From positions 1 through 64,000 of the forward strand of contig NZ_JACJPO010000054.1 in NCBI RefSeq assembly GCF_014696105.1: a stretch of 64,000 nt of DNA. Direction: 5' to 3'. Below the pieces are notes generated by a model, which worked only from the letters and a program-made list of their open reading frames with translations, searched no databases and was not told where the DNA came from. The stretch's first letter is position 1. The number at the start of each line of letters is the position of its first letter. Both the position numbers and the translations under genes were made by a program. Of the stretch, positions 18,457 through 27,124 are shown in pieces. Source of the stretch: Microcoleus sp. FACHB-1515 (GTDB lineage: Bacteria > Cyanobacteriota > Cyanobacteriia > Elainellales > Elainellaceae).

Positions 18457-19137
18457 ATGAGTCTGAGTTTAGAGGAGATTGCAAATCGGCTAGAAAGCGA
18501 AAACTCTGCCGATCGCATGGTGGCACTCGCCTCACTGCGCGATTTTCCGGCTGCTGATGCCGTGCCGCTGATCAAAAAAATGCTGGACGACGACAATTTA
18601 CAGATTCGATCGATGGCCGTGTTTGCGCTCGGCATCAAGCAAACCGAAGACTGCTACCCGATTTTGGTGCGAATTCTAGAAACCGACCCGGATTACGGCA
18701 TTCGCGCTGACGCGGCGGGCGCACTGGGCTATCTCGAAGATGTCCGAGCACTATTGCCACTCAAGCGTGCTTTTTACGAAGATACAGACTGGCTGGTGCG
18801 CTTTAGTGCTGCTGTTGCTTTGGGAAATCTCAAAGATCCTGGTGCGCGAGATGTGCTGCGCCAAGCGCTCGACAGCCCGGAAACCGTACTTCAACAAGCG
18901 GCGATCGCGGCTCTGGGTGAAATCAAAGATGTCTCTTCGGTCGAAAAGCTGCTGACCTTTGCTCAGTCGGAAGATTGGCTGGTGCGTCAGCGATTAGCCG
19001 AAGCGCTTTCGCAACTGCCTTCTCCCAAAACGATTTCTGCCCTGCAATATCTGGCGAAGGACAATCACCCAAACGTTTCTGCCGCAGCCACGATCGCCCT
19101 GCAACGCCTCGAAGACGCTGACGCTAATCCCAGCTAA
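18457..19137 (+). CDS. HEAT-repeat protein, NblB/PBS-lyase-like
   Basis: A 226-residue all-helical protein of about six HEAT-like repeats, each with an AA.ALG or AL..L core: IRADAAGALGYLED, VRFSAAVALGNLKD, LQQAAIAALGEIKD and VRQRLAEALSQL. This is the fold of the PBS-lyase HEAT family, which includes phycobilin lyases and NblB, needed in phycobilisome turnover. Which role applies here cannot be decided from sequence. An AAGGGA ribosome site precedes the ATG. The last 14 bases overlap the 3' end of the convergent ldcA. Confidence 0.85.
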   Translation: MSLSLEEIANRLESENSADRMVALASLRDFPAADAVPLIKKMLDDDNLQIRSMAVFALGIKQTEDCYPILVRILETDPDYGIRADAAGALGYLEDVRALLPLKRAFYEDTDWLVRFSAAVALGNLKDPGARDVLRQALDSPETVLQQAAIAALGEIKDVSSVEKLLTFAQSEDWLVRQRLAEALSQLPSPKTISALQYLAKDNHPNVSAAATIALQRLEDADANPS

Positions 19138-20014
19138 GACTGCCGCGATCGCCATCGATTGTGACGGGCAGGCCGACGGGCAAGCAGGCATTGACGCCAT
19201 CGTGACCGAACGGCAGATCGGAGACGATCGGGATCTTCAGGTCAGATAGGCGATCGCGCAGCACTTCCTCAACCGTGAAGCTCGGAAGATTGGGCGGCGG
19301 CAAGCACTGGCTGAAGCGTCCGATCGCCACGCCGCGAATTTGCCTCAGTGCGCCGCTCATGCGCCACTGAGTCAGCATTCGATCGATGCGGTAGGGCGCT
19401 TCGGACACATCTTCGATCGCCAAAATCACGCCGTCCAAATCCGGCTGTGCTGCGGTATTCAGCAGATGCGTGGCAACCGTGAGATTTGCAGGCAACAATA
19501 GACCACGAGCCGCACCGCCTCCCCAGCCTTGACCGGAAAGCGACGGCAGTGATTTTCCGGCGACCCACTCGAAAAGCCGCTGCTGTGACCAGGTTGGCTC
19601 AGTGGCGATCGTCGTCAACAAAGGCGCATGGACGCCCGAAATTCCTTGCAGGCTGAGGCTCCACAGCAAGCTGGTAATATCCGAAAAGCCGATCAGCCAT
19701 TTGGGTTCGCTGGGCGGCCACTGCCACTGCTCCAGCAGCCTTGCACCACCCCAGCCGCCACGAGCGCACAAAATTCCGCGACAGTCCGGATCTTTCCAGG
19801 CAATTTCTAGCTGCGATCGCCGCTCCTCGTCTGTTCCAGCCAGATAGCCGGATCGCCCGTCAAATCCCGGAGTCAGTTCAACCTGATAGCCTTGTGCTCG
19901 CCACAGTTCTACCCCGCGATCGAAAGCGGCGTATTCGCGCAGTGTGCCGCTGGGAGCAACGACGCAGAGGCGATCGCTGGGACGAAGGGGAGGAGGCGTT
20001 TGGCAGGACAGCAT
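19124..20014 (-). CDS. ldcA: LD-carboxypeptidase (peptidase S66)
   Basis: LdcA trims the terminal D-alanine from murein tetrapeptides during peptidoglycan recycling. The 296-residue protein carries the S66 Ser-Glu-His triad: S111 in LIGFSDITSLLW, E201 in LAIEDVSEAPYRID and H271 in LPFGHDGVN. Also typical are CVVAPSG at the start and LCARGGWGGARLL. No signal peptide, so it acts in the cytoplasm. Its start is 9 bases after the stop of the upstream GT4 gene, so the two probably share a transcript. Confidence 0.93.
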   Translation of the reverse strand: MLSCQTPPPLRPSDRLCVVAPSGTLREYAAFDRGVELWRAQGYQVELTPGFDGRSGYLAGTDEERRSQLEIAWKDPDCRGILCARGGWGGARLLEQWQWPPSEPKWLIGFSDITSLLWSLSLQGISGVHAPLLTTIATEPTWSQQRLFEWVAGKSLPSLSGQGWGGGAARGLLLPANLTVATHLLNTAAQPDLDGVILAIEDVSEAPYRIDRMLTQWRMSGALRQIRGVAIGRFSQCLPPPNLPSFTVEEVLRDRLSDLKIPIVSDLPFGHDGVNACLPVGLPVTIDGDRGSLSWD

Positions 20015-20023
20015 GAGCGGCGA

Positions 20024-21115
20024 TCAAGTGTTGGCTTTGTGTGTGTCAAGAATATCACCGAGCCAAGATTCGACGCGATCGCCCATTGCGGCGATCGAAT
20101 ATTCAGCTTCGGCCTGATGGCGGCAGGCGTGGCGATCGAGTTTGTCTAATCGGGCGATCGCGCTGACGAGTCCAGCGACAGAATCGGGTTCAACCAGCCA
20201 TCCCGTTTCACCATCGCGAACGATTTCAGCCGGGCCACCGCGACGGTAGGCAATGACGGGAACGCCACAGGCCAACGCTTCGATCGCCACATTGCCAAAG
20301 GCTTCTACCCAGCGCGGCGTCATCAGCAAACCGCAACATCGACCCAGAATTTGCTGAAGCTGAGCAGTCGGCAAAAATCCCTCATAGCTGATGGGTGCAT
20401 GGGGATAAGTTTGCTGTAGCTGCTGCCAATAGTCGGAATCTTGCAGGATGCCCATGATTTTGAGCGATCGATTTGCGGTTTGACAAGCGGCGATCGCATC
20501 TTCCAGTCCTTTTTCCGGCGCAATCCGTCCGACCCAGGCCAGTGAATTTCCAGGCCGAGCACAAAATTCATACTGCGACAGGTCGAATCCGTTTCCTAAG
20601 ACTCGGCAGGCAGCGGCAAAGGGAAACGTTTCAGCTTGAGCGCGACTGTGAACGCCGATCGATCCGGGAAAGTTTTGGGCGACCTGAGCGATCGCTGCAT
20701 CCATTGTGTCTGTGAGCGATCCCATGCTGACCAGGTGCGCGATCGGACGGCGAAAAAATGGCGTCAGATAAAACGGCAGCCAGTCATAAGCAAAATTGAT
20801 CAGCGCGTCGTAGTCGCTTTGAACGGTGCGGGCATAGTCCCACATGTGAGCCAGGACGGAATTGGCAGGCAGTTCGATCGCCGCTTCGCGACTCTGCGTT
20901 TGTGCCGTTGTTTGAAGTTGACCGGGGATCTGCTCGATTCGCACGTCCATATCGAGGACGGAACCTGCTGGAGCAACGATCGTGACCGCATGGCCTTTCA
21001 GCCTGAGCGCTTGGACGAGATTCCGCAGCGTCAATTCCACGCCGCCGCCGAGTCCGGAGCCGATCGCCCCGACGGAAGTGGAAAGCAGCAGCAGACGAAG
21101 GGAAGTTGAGGACAC
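20024..21115 (-). CDS. Glycosyltransferase family 4
   Basis: A 363-residue GT-B fold transferase. The N-terminal domain has the glycine-rich loop GSGLGGGVELTLRNLVQAL; the C-terminal domain has LAWVGRIAPEKGLEDAI and the donor-binding EX7E block beginning EAFGNVAIEALACGVPVIAY and continuing RRGGPAEIV. It is a retaining glycosyltransferase of unknown acceptor. It is followed at 9 bases by ldcA, so a role in envelope glycan metabolism is plausible, but that is inference. Confidence 0.88.
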   Translation of the reverse strand: MSSTSLRLLLLSTSVGAIGSGLGGGVELTLRNLVQALRLKGHAVTIVAPAGSVLDMDVRIEQIPGQLQTTAQTQSREAAIELPANSVLAHMWDYARTVQSDYDALINFAYDWLPFYLTPFFRRPIAHLVSMGSLTDTMDAAIAQVAQNFPGSIGVHSRAQAETFPFAAACRVLGNGFDLSQYEFCARPGNSLAWVGRIAPEKGLEDAIAACQTANRSLKIMGILQDSDYWQQLQQTYPHAPISYEGFLPTAQLQQILGRCCGLLMTPRWVEAFGNVAIEALACGVPVIAYRRGGPAEIVRDGETGWLVEPDSVAGLVSAIARLDKLDRHACRHQAEAEYSIAAMGDRVESWLGDILDTHKANT

Positions 21116-21194
21116 TAGCGGATCGAGGAGTTGAGGATAGGCAATTCGAGGTTGCGGCTTGAGGCTGCTAGACGATCGTACCGTTCCTTACCCC

Positions 21195-22127
21195 TCACCC
21201 CTGACCTGCACTTTGCGAAATCGCGAGCTTTTCCGAAATTTGCTTCGCGGCTTCTTGCAGATAGTCGAGGAATGTGCTGGCGACGACCGACAACTGCTTG
21301 CCCGACAAAGAAACAACGTACCACTGCCGATCGATCGGAAAGCCCTCGACATCAAGCACCACGAGTTCTCCGGCGTTTTCGTTGGTAAGCGTGTGGCGCG
21401 ATAGGACGGAAATTCCCAGACCTCCGGCGATCGCCTGCTTGATCGCTTCGTTGCTGCCCAGTTCTAGGCGCACTTTCACCGTTAGATTTTTCTGATCGAG
21501 CATGGTTTGAATCGCTCGGCGTGTGCCTGATCCGGGTTCGCGCATGATGAACGGTTCTTCGGCCAAGCGTTCCAGCGTAATGTTGCGTTCTTTTTCCAGC
21601 GGGTGTCCAGCGGGTGCGATGACGACTAGGGGATTATCGAGAAACGGATGCGAATTGATTTCTAGATGTTCGGGCAACTGGCTCATCACATACAGATCGT
21701 CTTGATTGTTGGCGAGGCGATCGATGACGCGCTCGTGATTTGTGACCGTCAGCGAAACGTCGATGCCCGGATAAAGCTGACAAAATGGCCCCAGCAGCTT
21801 CGGCATGAAATATTTGGCCGTTGTAATGACCGACAGCCGCAAATGTCCTTGCTTCATGCCTTTGAGGTCAGCGACTTTCATCTCAAGCTGTTCAAGCTGA
21901 CTAAAAATTTGCTGACAGGTTGAGAACAGTTCGCGTCCGGCCTCGGTCAGAAACAGCCGCTTGCCGACCTGCTCAAATAGGGGAAGACCAACGGCCTTGG
22001 TCAACTGCTTGACCTGCATTGAGACGGTGGGCTGGGTCAGAAACAGTTCTTCAGCGGCGCGAGTGAAGCTACCGTGACGAGCGGTCGCTTCAAAAACTTT
22101 GAGCTGGTGTAAGGTCGCGTGAATCAA
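21195..22127 (-). CDS. LysR-family regulator, CmpR/NdhR-like
   Basis: A 310-residue LysR regulator with an N-terminal helix-turn-helix (ATLHQLKVFEATARHGSFT, RAAEELFLTQPTVSMQVKQL) and a C-terminal effector domain containing LGPFCQLYPGIDVSL, EPFIMREPGSGTRRAIQ and GLGISVLSRHTL. It resembles cyanobacterial CmpR, NdhR/CcmR and RbcR, which control inorganic carbon acquisition. I place the start at a TTG (22127): it gives the family N-terminus MIHATLHQLK and has a GAGGAG ribosome site (22137-22142) nine bases before. An ATG-like upstream start (22166) adds 13 unconserved residues. No carbon-uptake genes lie adjacent. Confidence 0.88.
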   Translation of the reverse strand: MIHATLHQLKVFEATARHGSFTRAAEELFLTQPTVSMQVKQLTKAVGLPLFEQVGKRLFLTEAGRELFSTCQQIFSQLEQLEMKVADLKGMKQGHLRLSVITTAKYFMPKLLGPFCQLYPGIDVSLTVTNHERVIDRLANNQDDLYVMSQLPEHLEINSHPFLDNPLVVIAPAGHPLEKERNITLERLAEEPFIMREPGSGTRRAIQTMLDQKNLTVKVRLELGSNEAIKQAIAGGLGISVLSRHTLTNENAGELVVLDVEGFPIDRQWYVVSLSGKQLSVVASTFLDYLQEAAKQISEKLAISQSAGQG

Positions 22128-22169
22128 CGGTGCGGCTCCTCGATGGTTACAAGAGTTCGGATGCAATTC

Positions 22170-22185
22170 ATAGAATAAAATCTAT
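22170..22185. promoter_or_regulatory. Candidate LysR operator
   Basis: An inverted repeat ATAGA-N6-TCTAT lies in the AT-rich spacer 43 bases before the proposed LysR start, close to where an autoregulatory site would be expected. LysR regulators often bind T-N11-A motifs; this palindrome fits that size. The assignment is by position and symmetry only. Confidence 0.4.
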
Positions 22186-22449
22186 TGTATTATTAAAATA
22201 TAGTGATTTTCATCTATGTGCCTTAAGGCTATCATAAATTGCAATGGCAACTCTACAAGTTCCCTTCCAGTCTGTGCCGCTCAATCAACAAGCTGCTGCT
22301 TAGCTTCAGGAAGCACCTGATTTCCACTCCTACAGTCGATCGGTTTTGCCGAAGATGACTAAGCAGAAACGCTCGATTGGGCGGCACTTTCTTTGAGTTG
22401 ACCGATTGATGTAAGTTGTGTGTGAAGGCAGAGGAAAGGAATCGATCGA

Positions 22450-22851
22450 ATGGCAGATATTGTAGACATCGCAGTTGGTGCAGACAATTTTAAAACGCTT
22501 GTGACCGCAGTAACCGCAGCAAATCTAGTCGAAACGCTCAAAAGTCCAGGGCCGTTCACCGTTTTCGCCCCCACTGATGATGCTTTCGCAAAATTGCCGC
22601 CTGGAACGATTCAAACGCTGGTGCAAAACATTCCGCAACTAACGCGAATTCTTTGCTATCACGTTGTTCCCGGTCGGCTGAAAAAAGAAGACCTCGCCAA
22701 AGTGAATTCTGTCACATCCGTTGAAGGCTCTACAATTCGCATCGACTGTTCGGACGGCTTTGAGGTGAAAAACGCAACCGTGATTGCTGCCGACATTGAA
22801 GCTGACAACGGCATTATTCACGTGATTGACAACGTGATTTTGATGGGATAG
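22450..22851 (+). CDS. Fasciclin (FAS1) domain protein
   Basis: The 133-residue single-domain FAS1 protein has the family blocks [52 protein letters not shown] and the ending [13 protein letters not shown]. Relatives act in adhesion or as extracellular matrix proteins. There is no signal peptide, which is common for the cyanobacterial single-domain form. An AAAGGA ribosome site precedes the ATG. A hairpin terminator follows the gene. Confidence 0.93.
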   Translation: MADIVDIAVGADNFKTLVTAVTAANLVETLKSPGPFTVFAPTDDAFAKLPPGTIQTLVQNIPQLTRILCYHVVPGRLKKEDLAKVNSVTSVEGSTIRIDCSDGFEVKNATVIAADIEADNGIIHVIDNVILMG

Positions 22852-22881
22852 CCCATCCAGATGCAGCCAGTCCGGATCGCG

Positions 22882-22921
22882 ATCGCTCCCTCAATTTCAT
22901 TTGTGAGATTGGGGGAGCGAT
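22882..22921 (+). terminator. Terminator-like hairpin after the fasciclin gene
   Basis: An inverted repeat ATCGCTCCC (22882-22890) / GGGAGCGAT (22913-22921), extended inward by TCAAT / ATTGG to about 14 bp, lies 30 bases after the stop. Only a short T-rich run follows, so the efficiency is uncertain. Confidence 0.6.
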
Positions 22922-23204
22922 TGCTATGAACTTCTAGGAACAAACTTGTAAAGCTAGTTTAAGTAATTTTGCGAAAAATATGTTTCTGTTCGCTTTATTT
23001 CAGTTTTTCAGGCTTTTGCTGAAGGTCAACAAAGTAACGTTAAATACTATCAAACTGCTCTGTCGGCTGATGGATTGAATAGACAAAGCTTTGACTCTAC
23101 AGGAAGACGTTTTAGTGAGAAGCGATCGGCACGATGGAACTTAATTCCACTCGTGCATTCTACAAACTTAGCGAGGAGGAAAATTAAAGATTGGAGTAAA
23201 TCAA

Positions 23205-23300
23205 ATGTCTACAATTGCAAAATCCGTTCAATGGCTGCCACTTTGTTCCACTGCGGCGATCGGCGTATTGTTCATCGTCATCGCTCACTGTTTCGCATGA
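23205..23300 (+). CDS. Candidate 31-residue membrane protein
   Basis: A short ORF with ATG at 23205 and TGA at 23298. Its product, starting MSTIAKSVQWLPLCSTAAIG, has one hydrophobic stretch near the C-terminus (VLFIVIAHC), enough for one membrane span. A GGAG ribosome site sits eight bases before the ATG. Many small cyanobacterial proteins of this size belong to photosynthetic complexes, but I do not recognise this as one. The surrounding spacer (22922-23447) has no other gene I can support. Confidence 0.4.
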   Translation: MSTIAKSVQWLPLCSTAAIGVLFIVIAHCFA

Positions 23301-23398
23301 TTTCAAGCTGAAAAACAACTTTCGATCGACCCTGCTGCACATTCGCTTCAGCTAAAGCAGCTTGATTCGTATTTTTCCCACACTAACTTGAACTCAAA

Positions 23399-23430
23399 AG
23401 CGCGATCGATTGAATGATTTCGATCGCGCT
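23399..23430 (-). terminator. Terminator of the RTX protein gene
   Basis: A perfect 11-bp inverted repeat AGCGCGATCGA (23399-23409) / TCGATCGCGCT (23420-23430) with a 10-nt loop lies 18 bases after the stop of the minus-strand RTX gene. On that strand it is followed by TTTT. The stem is made of HIP1-like sequence. Confidence 0.65.
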
Positions 23431-23447
23431 CCTGGCAAGAATTGACT

Positions 23448-25019
23448 TTAACGAGCGATCGAGAAATCACTCGCCGTCAACTGCAATCCATTCGCTAGAT
23501 CGGCAAACTGACCGCCAGAACCAAATCCTTTTGCTGCACCATTTTGGTTGTAAAACAGTGCGCCTGTTCTTTGAATATAGGTGATTTCGGCATCGCTGTT
23601 TCGGGCTTGGGCGATCGTTCTCACCGTTCTAAAATCCGATCGATCGACATTTCCAAACGTCGATCGACGCAGCACGATCGAATCTTCACCGCGCTCAAAG
23701 TCGGTGATGCGATCGATGCTCATTTTTTCGGGAGATCTCGATCGGCTAGGAGAAACACTACCAAACTGAAAGTCATCTGCGCCTTCTCCTCCGGTGAGTC
23801 GATCGGTTCCTGTGCCGCCGCTGAGTGTGTCCCTGCCTGTATCGCCAATCAATGTATCTCGACCGACTTCACCTGTGAGATTGTCGTTGCCTGCACCACC
23901 CACTAGCGTGTCATTTTCTTCTCCGCCCGTGAGATCGTCGTTGCCCTCAGTGAGATCAAGATTAAGGATCTTCCCGCTAGAAATGCCGTTGATGATCTCA
24001 AAACAGCCAATCCCTGCTTCATTGGTTCTAAAATTCTTGAAGAAATCCAGGATCGCAAAATCGTCTTTTACGTTGTACTTGCCGTCTCGATTCAGGTCGA
24101 TCCCCAAATCTTTGCCCAGTCTTGCAAATCCGACAGTGCCACGTTCCATTGCAGCGGGAGAAATTCTGACGCCTACGATGATTATGGTGTCGGTACCATC
24201 ATTTACACCTGCTCCAGTACCCAGACTTCCACCCGCCGCATATGATGGGGAGAACACGAAATCGGTGCTTCCATCTTTGTCTGGAGTGCCACCTGCACCA
24301 AGGTTGAGCTTCAAGATTTCAGCACCTGGAATACCACCAACATTTTCGATGAAGCCGGAGCCTGCACCAATTTTTCTCGACTCAGCAAAGAAACTTTCGA
24401 TCGCCAGATCTTCATGCAAAGTAAATTTGCCATCGCGATTTAGATCAACTTGGAGTGCAACGCCGCTTCGTGCAAATCCCATTACACCTGGGGCAAACAA
24501 CCCTAATGTTGGCGAACCACCTGTAAAAGTTACCGTGTCTATACCGCCTCTATCCTCAATGTAGGTAACACCTCCAGCTACATCGATCACAAAAGTCGTA
24601 TCACCTGCATCGCCATCTCGCGATCGCAAGAAAGGCATGAAAAAAGGTGGAGGCCAAATGCTGAAATCAGCAGCAAGAATGTCAGTACCAGAAATGCCGC
24701 CGATCGTCTCGATAAAGCCTCGACCTGGAAGATTACTAGATGGGTTAGCAAAAAAATCCACAATGGTCAAATCTTCTGTCCAAACATCTTGACCGTCACG
24801 ATTTAGATCAACATACAAATTGGTGGAGAAGCGATCGAATCCCATTACGCCAGGAGTTCGCTTTGCAAGTGTCGGGGAAGCATCAGTAAAAGTTAGCGAG
24901 TCCGTCCCACCTGAATCAGAAATAGTAGTGCCGCCTCCACTAGCAGCCGTCACAACGTAAGCTGTGTCGCTTGCGCTGTCTCCCGGTGAGTCGTAGAGAA
25001 GAGTTGGATTAAAAGACAT
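23448..25019 (-). CDS. RTX protein with three DLNRDG repeats
   Basis: A 523-residue acidic protein without signal peptide. Residues 14-122, 130-241 and 246-360 are three copies of one unit of about 105-115 residues, each with a GGIDTVTFTGGSPTL-like turn, GVMGFAR, a calcium-loop-like DLNRDG, a D/EDLAI..FF helix and a GFIENVGGI end. After that come RTX calcium-binding nonapeptides (about 362-415; GGAGNDNLTGEVGRDTL), then a C-terminal region ending GLQLTASDFSIAR that resembles those of type I secreted cyanobacterial proteins. I do not recognise the N-terminal repeat family. The usual assumption is secretion by a type I system, with calcium-induced folding outside; no transporter gene is adjacent. 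Confidence 0.85.
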   Translation of the reverse strand: MSFNPTLLYDSPGDSASDTAYVVTAASGGGTTISDSGGTDSLTFTDASPTLAKRTPGVMGFDRFSTNLYVDLNRDGQDVWTEDLTIVDFFANPSSNLPGRGFIETIGGISGTDILAADFSIWPPPFFMPFLRSRDGDAGDTTFVIDVAGGVTYIEDRGGIDTVTFTGGSPTLGLFAPGVMGFARSGVALQVDLNRDGKFTLHEDLAIESFFAESRKIGAGSGFIENVGGIPGAEILKLNLGAGGTPDKDGSTDFVFSPSYAAGGSLGTGAGVNDGTDTIIIVGVRISPAAMERGTVGFARLGKDLGIDLNRDGKYNVKDDFAILDFFKNFRTNEAGIGCFEIINGISSGKILNLDLTEGNDDLTGGEENDTLVGGAGNDNLTGEVGRDTLIGDTGRDTLSGGTGTDRLTGGEGADDFQFGSVSPSRSRSPEKMSIDRITDFERGEDSIVLRRSTFGNVDRSDFRTVRTIAQARNSDAEITYIQRTGALFYNQNGAAKGFGSGGQFADLANGLQLTASDFSIAR

Positions 25020-25281
25020 TGGTTTCCCGCTCGAAAAGGTAAAAACTGTTACCGCCTAGCTCGAAAATACTCGATCTTCTAGCTCAAAGTATCCGGTTTT
25101 TCTCGTAAATGTTGCCTGGATGTGATGAAGATTTGGTGAGGAGCGATGTCGGTTTTCAAGCTGGCGCGATCGCCCCTCTTCTTTTTCCACATTCAATTGC
25201 CACGAAAAAGCAGCCTTGCTCATTGAGCAAAACTGCAATTTGTGTAATTAATCAGCGAAAAATTGTGCGAATTGCTAAACG

Positions 25282-26757
25282 CTATTTGACGCGAATCAAA
25301 TCGTAGATTTCCAGATAGTCTTTGCCGGGATAATTCCACGAGTAATCGTAGTTCATGCCCTGCACCACAAGCTGATGAAATTCTTCCGGTGCATTGCGCC
25401 AAAGTCCGATCGCTCGATTGATCGCAAATTCAAGCGCATGATAATCGGTTTGATAAAAAACATAGCCGTTGCGCTGTTCGGGCAAATGCGTTTCATCGTA
25501 GTCGCGATCGAACACGGTATTTACTAAGCCACCGACACCGCGCACGATTGGAACTGTGCCGTATTTCAAGCCGATCATCTGCGTTAAGCCGCAGGGTTCG
25601 TAGTTGCTGGGCACGATGATCATGTCTGCGCCCGCATAAATTAAATGCGACAGTTCTTCGTTGAATCCGAGTTCAAGATGCACGTCGGGGTTGTCGTTGA
25701 GAAACTGCTTTTCGTGCTGAAAATGCGCGTTGATTCCGGCTTCCGTTGCTGATCCTAATAATACAAACTGGGCGTTTTGTTTGAGGGCGTGGTAGATCGC
25801 ATGGTGAACGAGGTGTACACCTTTCTGTTCATCTAAGCGACCGATAAAACAGATGAGTGGTTTATCAGCATCTTGCAGAAGCAGTCGATCGCGCAGTGCT
25901 TTTTTATTTTGGGTTTTGCCTTCCAAATTTTCAGCGTTGAACTTGAAGGGAATGTAGCGATCGATTTCTGGGTTCCAAACATCATAATCGATACCGTTTA
26001 AGACTCCCCGGAACTTATCTTGATAAAGGTGCAGCGTGTGACCGAGACCATAGCCGACATCGGTGTGGCGAGCCTCCCAAGCGTGATGCGGTGAAACGGT
26101 GGTGACGAAATTGGAATAGACAATTCCGCCTTTCATGAAGTTGAGCGAGAACGGATTGAAATTGTCTTGCAGGCGATCGAGATTAAAATAATATTCGGGT
26201 CGATTTAATCCCGTTAAGGCTAATACGTTCTCGCCGCCAAAGCCTTGATGTTTAAAGTTGTGAATGGTGTAGCAAACGCGCTGGTTCTCCATGCCGATGT
26301 ATTTGTACATCTCAAACAGCATGACGGGAACCAGTCCAGTTTGCCAGTCGTGGCAGTGAATCACGTCAGGACGTTTGTTGGTTTTGAGCAGAAATTCAAG
26401 GGCAGCTTTGCTGAAGAAAGCGAAGCGAATATTGTCATCATCGCAGCCGTAATAGCAGCCGCGATCGAAGTAAAAATCATCCGAATGCGGCTCAATAAAA
26501 AAGCACTGCCGTCCATGTACCCAGCCACAGAAAACGGTGCAGTGAATCGTGCCTTGATACCAAGGCACAAATAGATCGCGGTAGGCTTCATGCAGTCCCC
26601 AAATGTGGTCATAGCGCATACAGTCGTACTTGGGCAGAATGATTTCGACCGTGTTGCCGCGCGTTTCGAGTTCGCGACTTAGCCCATACACAACATCACC
26701 CAAGCCGCCCGCTTTGATCACCGGAGCGCATTCGGAGGCAATTTGTACGATATACAT
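25282..26757 (-). CDS. glgA: Glycogen synthase, GlgA2 type
   Basis: GlgA transfers glucose from ADP-glucose to growing alpha-1,4-glucan. The 491-residue GT5 enzyme has the ADP-glucose motif KAGGLGDV (15-22), HCHDWQTGLVPV, NGIDYDVWNPE, FIGRLDEQKGVHL and the C-terminal PSNYEPCGLTQMIGLKYGT with PIVRGVGGL. The N-terminus MYIVQIASECAPVIKAGGLG is typical of the second cyanobacterial isoform (GlgA2) rather than GlgA1. An unlinked GlgA1 would be expected elsewhere. No glgB, glgC or glgP gene is adjacent. Confidence 0.95.
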   Translation of the reverse strand: MYIVQIASECAPVIKAGGLGDVVYGLSRELETRGNTVEIILPKYDCMRYDHIWGLHEAYRDLFVPWYQGTIHCTVFCGWVHGRQCFFIEPHSDDFYFDRGCYYGCDDDNIRFAFFSKAALEFLLKTNKRPDVIHCHDWQTGLVPVMLFEMYKYIGMENQRVCYTIHNFKHQGFGGENVLALTGLNRPEYYFNLDRLQDNFNPFSLNFMKGGIVYSNFVTTVSPHHAWEARHTDVGYGLGHTLHLYQDKFRGVLNGIDYDVWNPEIDRYIPFKFNAENLEGKTQNKKALRDRLLLQDADKPLICFIGRLDEQKGVHLVHHAIYHALKQNAQFVLLGSATEAGINAHFQHEKQFLNDNPDVHLELGFNEELSHLIYAGADMIIVPSNYEPCGLTQMIGLKYGTVPIVRGVGGLVNTVFDRDYDETHLPEQRNGYVFYQTDYHALEFAINRAIGLWRNAPEEFHQLVVQGMNYDYSWNYPGKDYLEIYDLIRVK

Positions 26758-27124
26758 CTGTACGTCCTGCTGCTAATAGAAATTTGCCACTTCACAAAAG
26801 TATAGGAAGTTCTGAGCGATCGCAACCAACCTATGGCAGGTTTCAATTGAGGCAAAATTAGGCAGGACTGAGGATTTAGAGTGAGTGGAAGTAAAGAGAT
26901 CAACCTAAAGTTATGACCGCTTGTTGATCCAAACCCCTGGAGGCTAGTGCCTGTATTAGAAGCCTAAAGCTAAAGCACAATAGCAGCCATTGTGCGGACA
27001 GCAATCTCGCGATCGATCCCGCACTTCCATTAATTTCAATGAATCTACAGCGATCGCGTCCCTGAGTCGATATTATGTCTGACGAGCACAACCTCCACAC
27101 CACCCCAGCAGGACACGACTCAAG
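26758..27124. other. Intergenic region between divergent glgA and the wall hydrolase-like gene
   Basis: This 367-base spacer separates two divergently transcribed genes and should hold both promoters. I find no convincing small gene, RNA or strong hairpin. The short frames on the minus strand have no ribosome site or conserved features. Confidence 0.6.

Noticed and set aside
22242-22301. A 19-codon ORF starting ATGGCAACTCTACAAG
   Set aside because: Too short and without a ribosome site; nothing beyond the start codon supports it.
23075-23311. A 78-residue plus-strand frame overlapping the small membrane ORF
   Set aside because: No ribosome site and atypical composition. The overlapping 31-residue ORF in another frame has better support.
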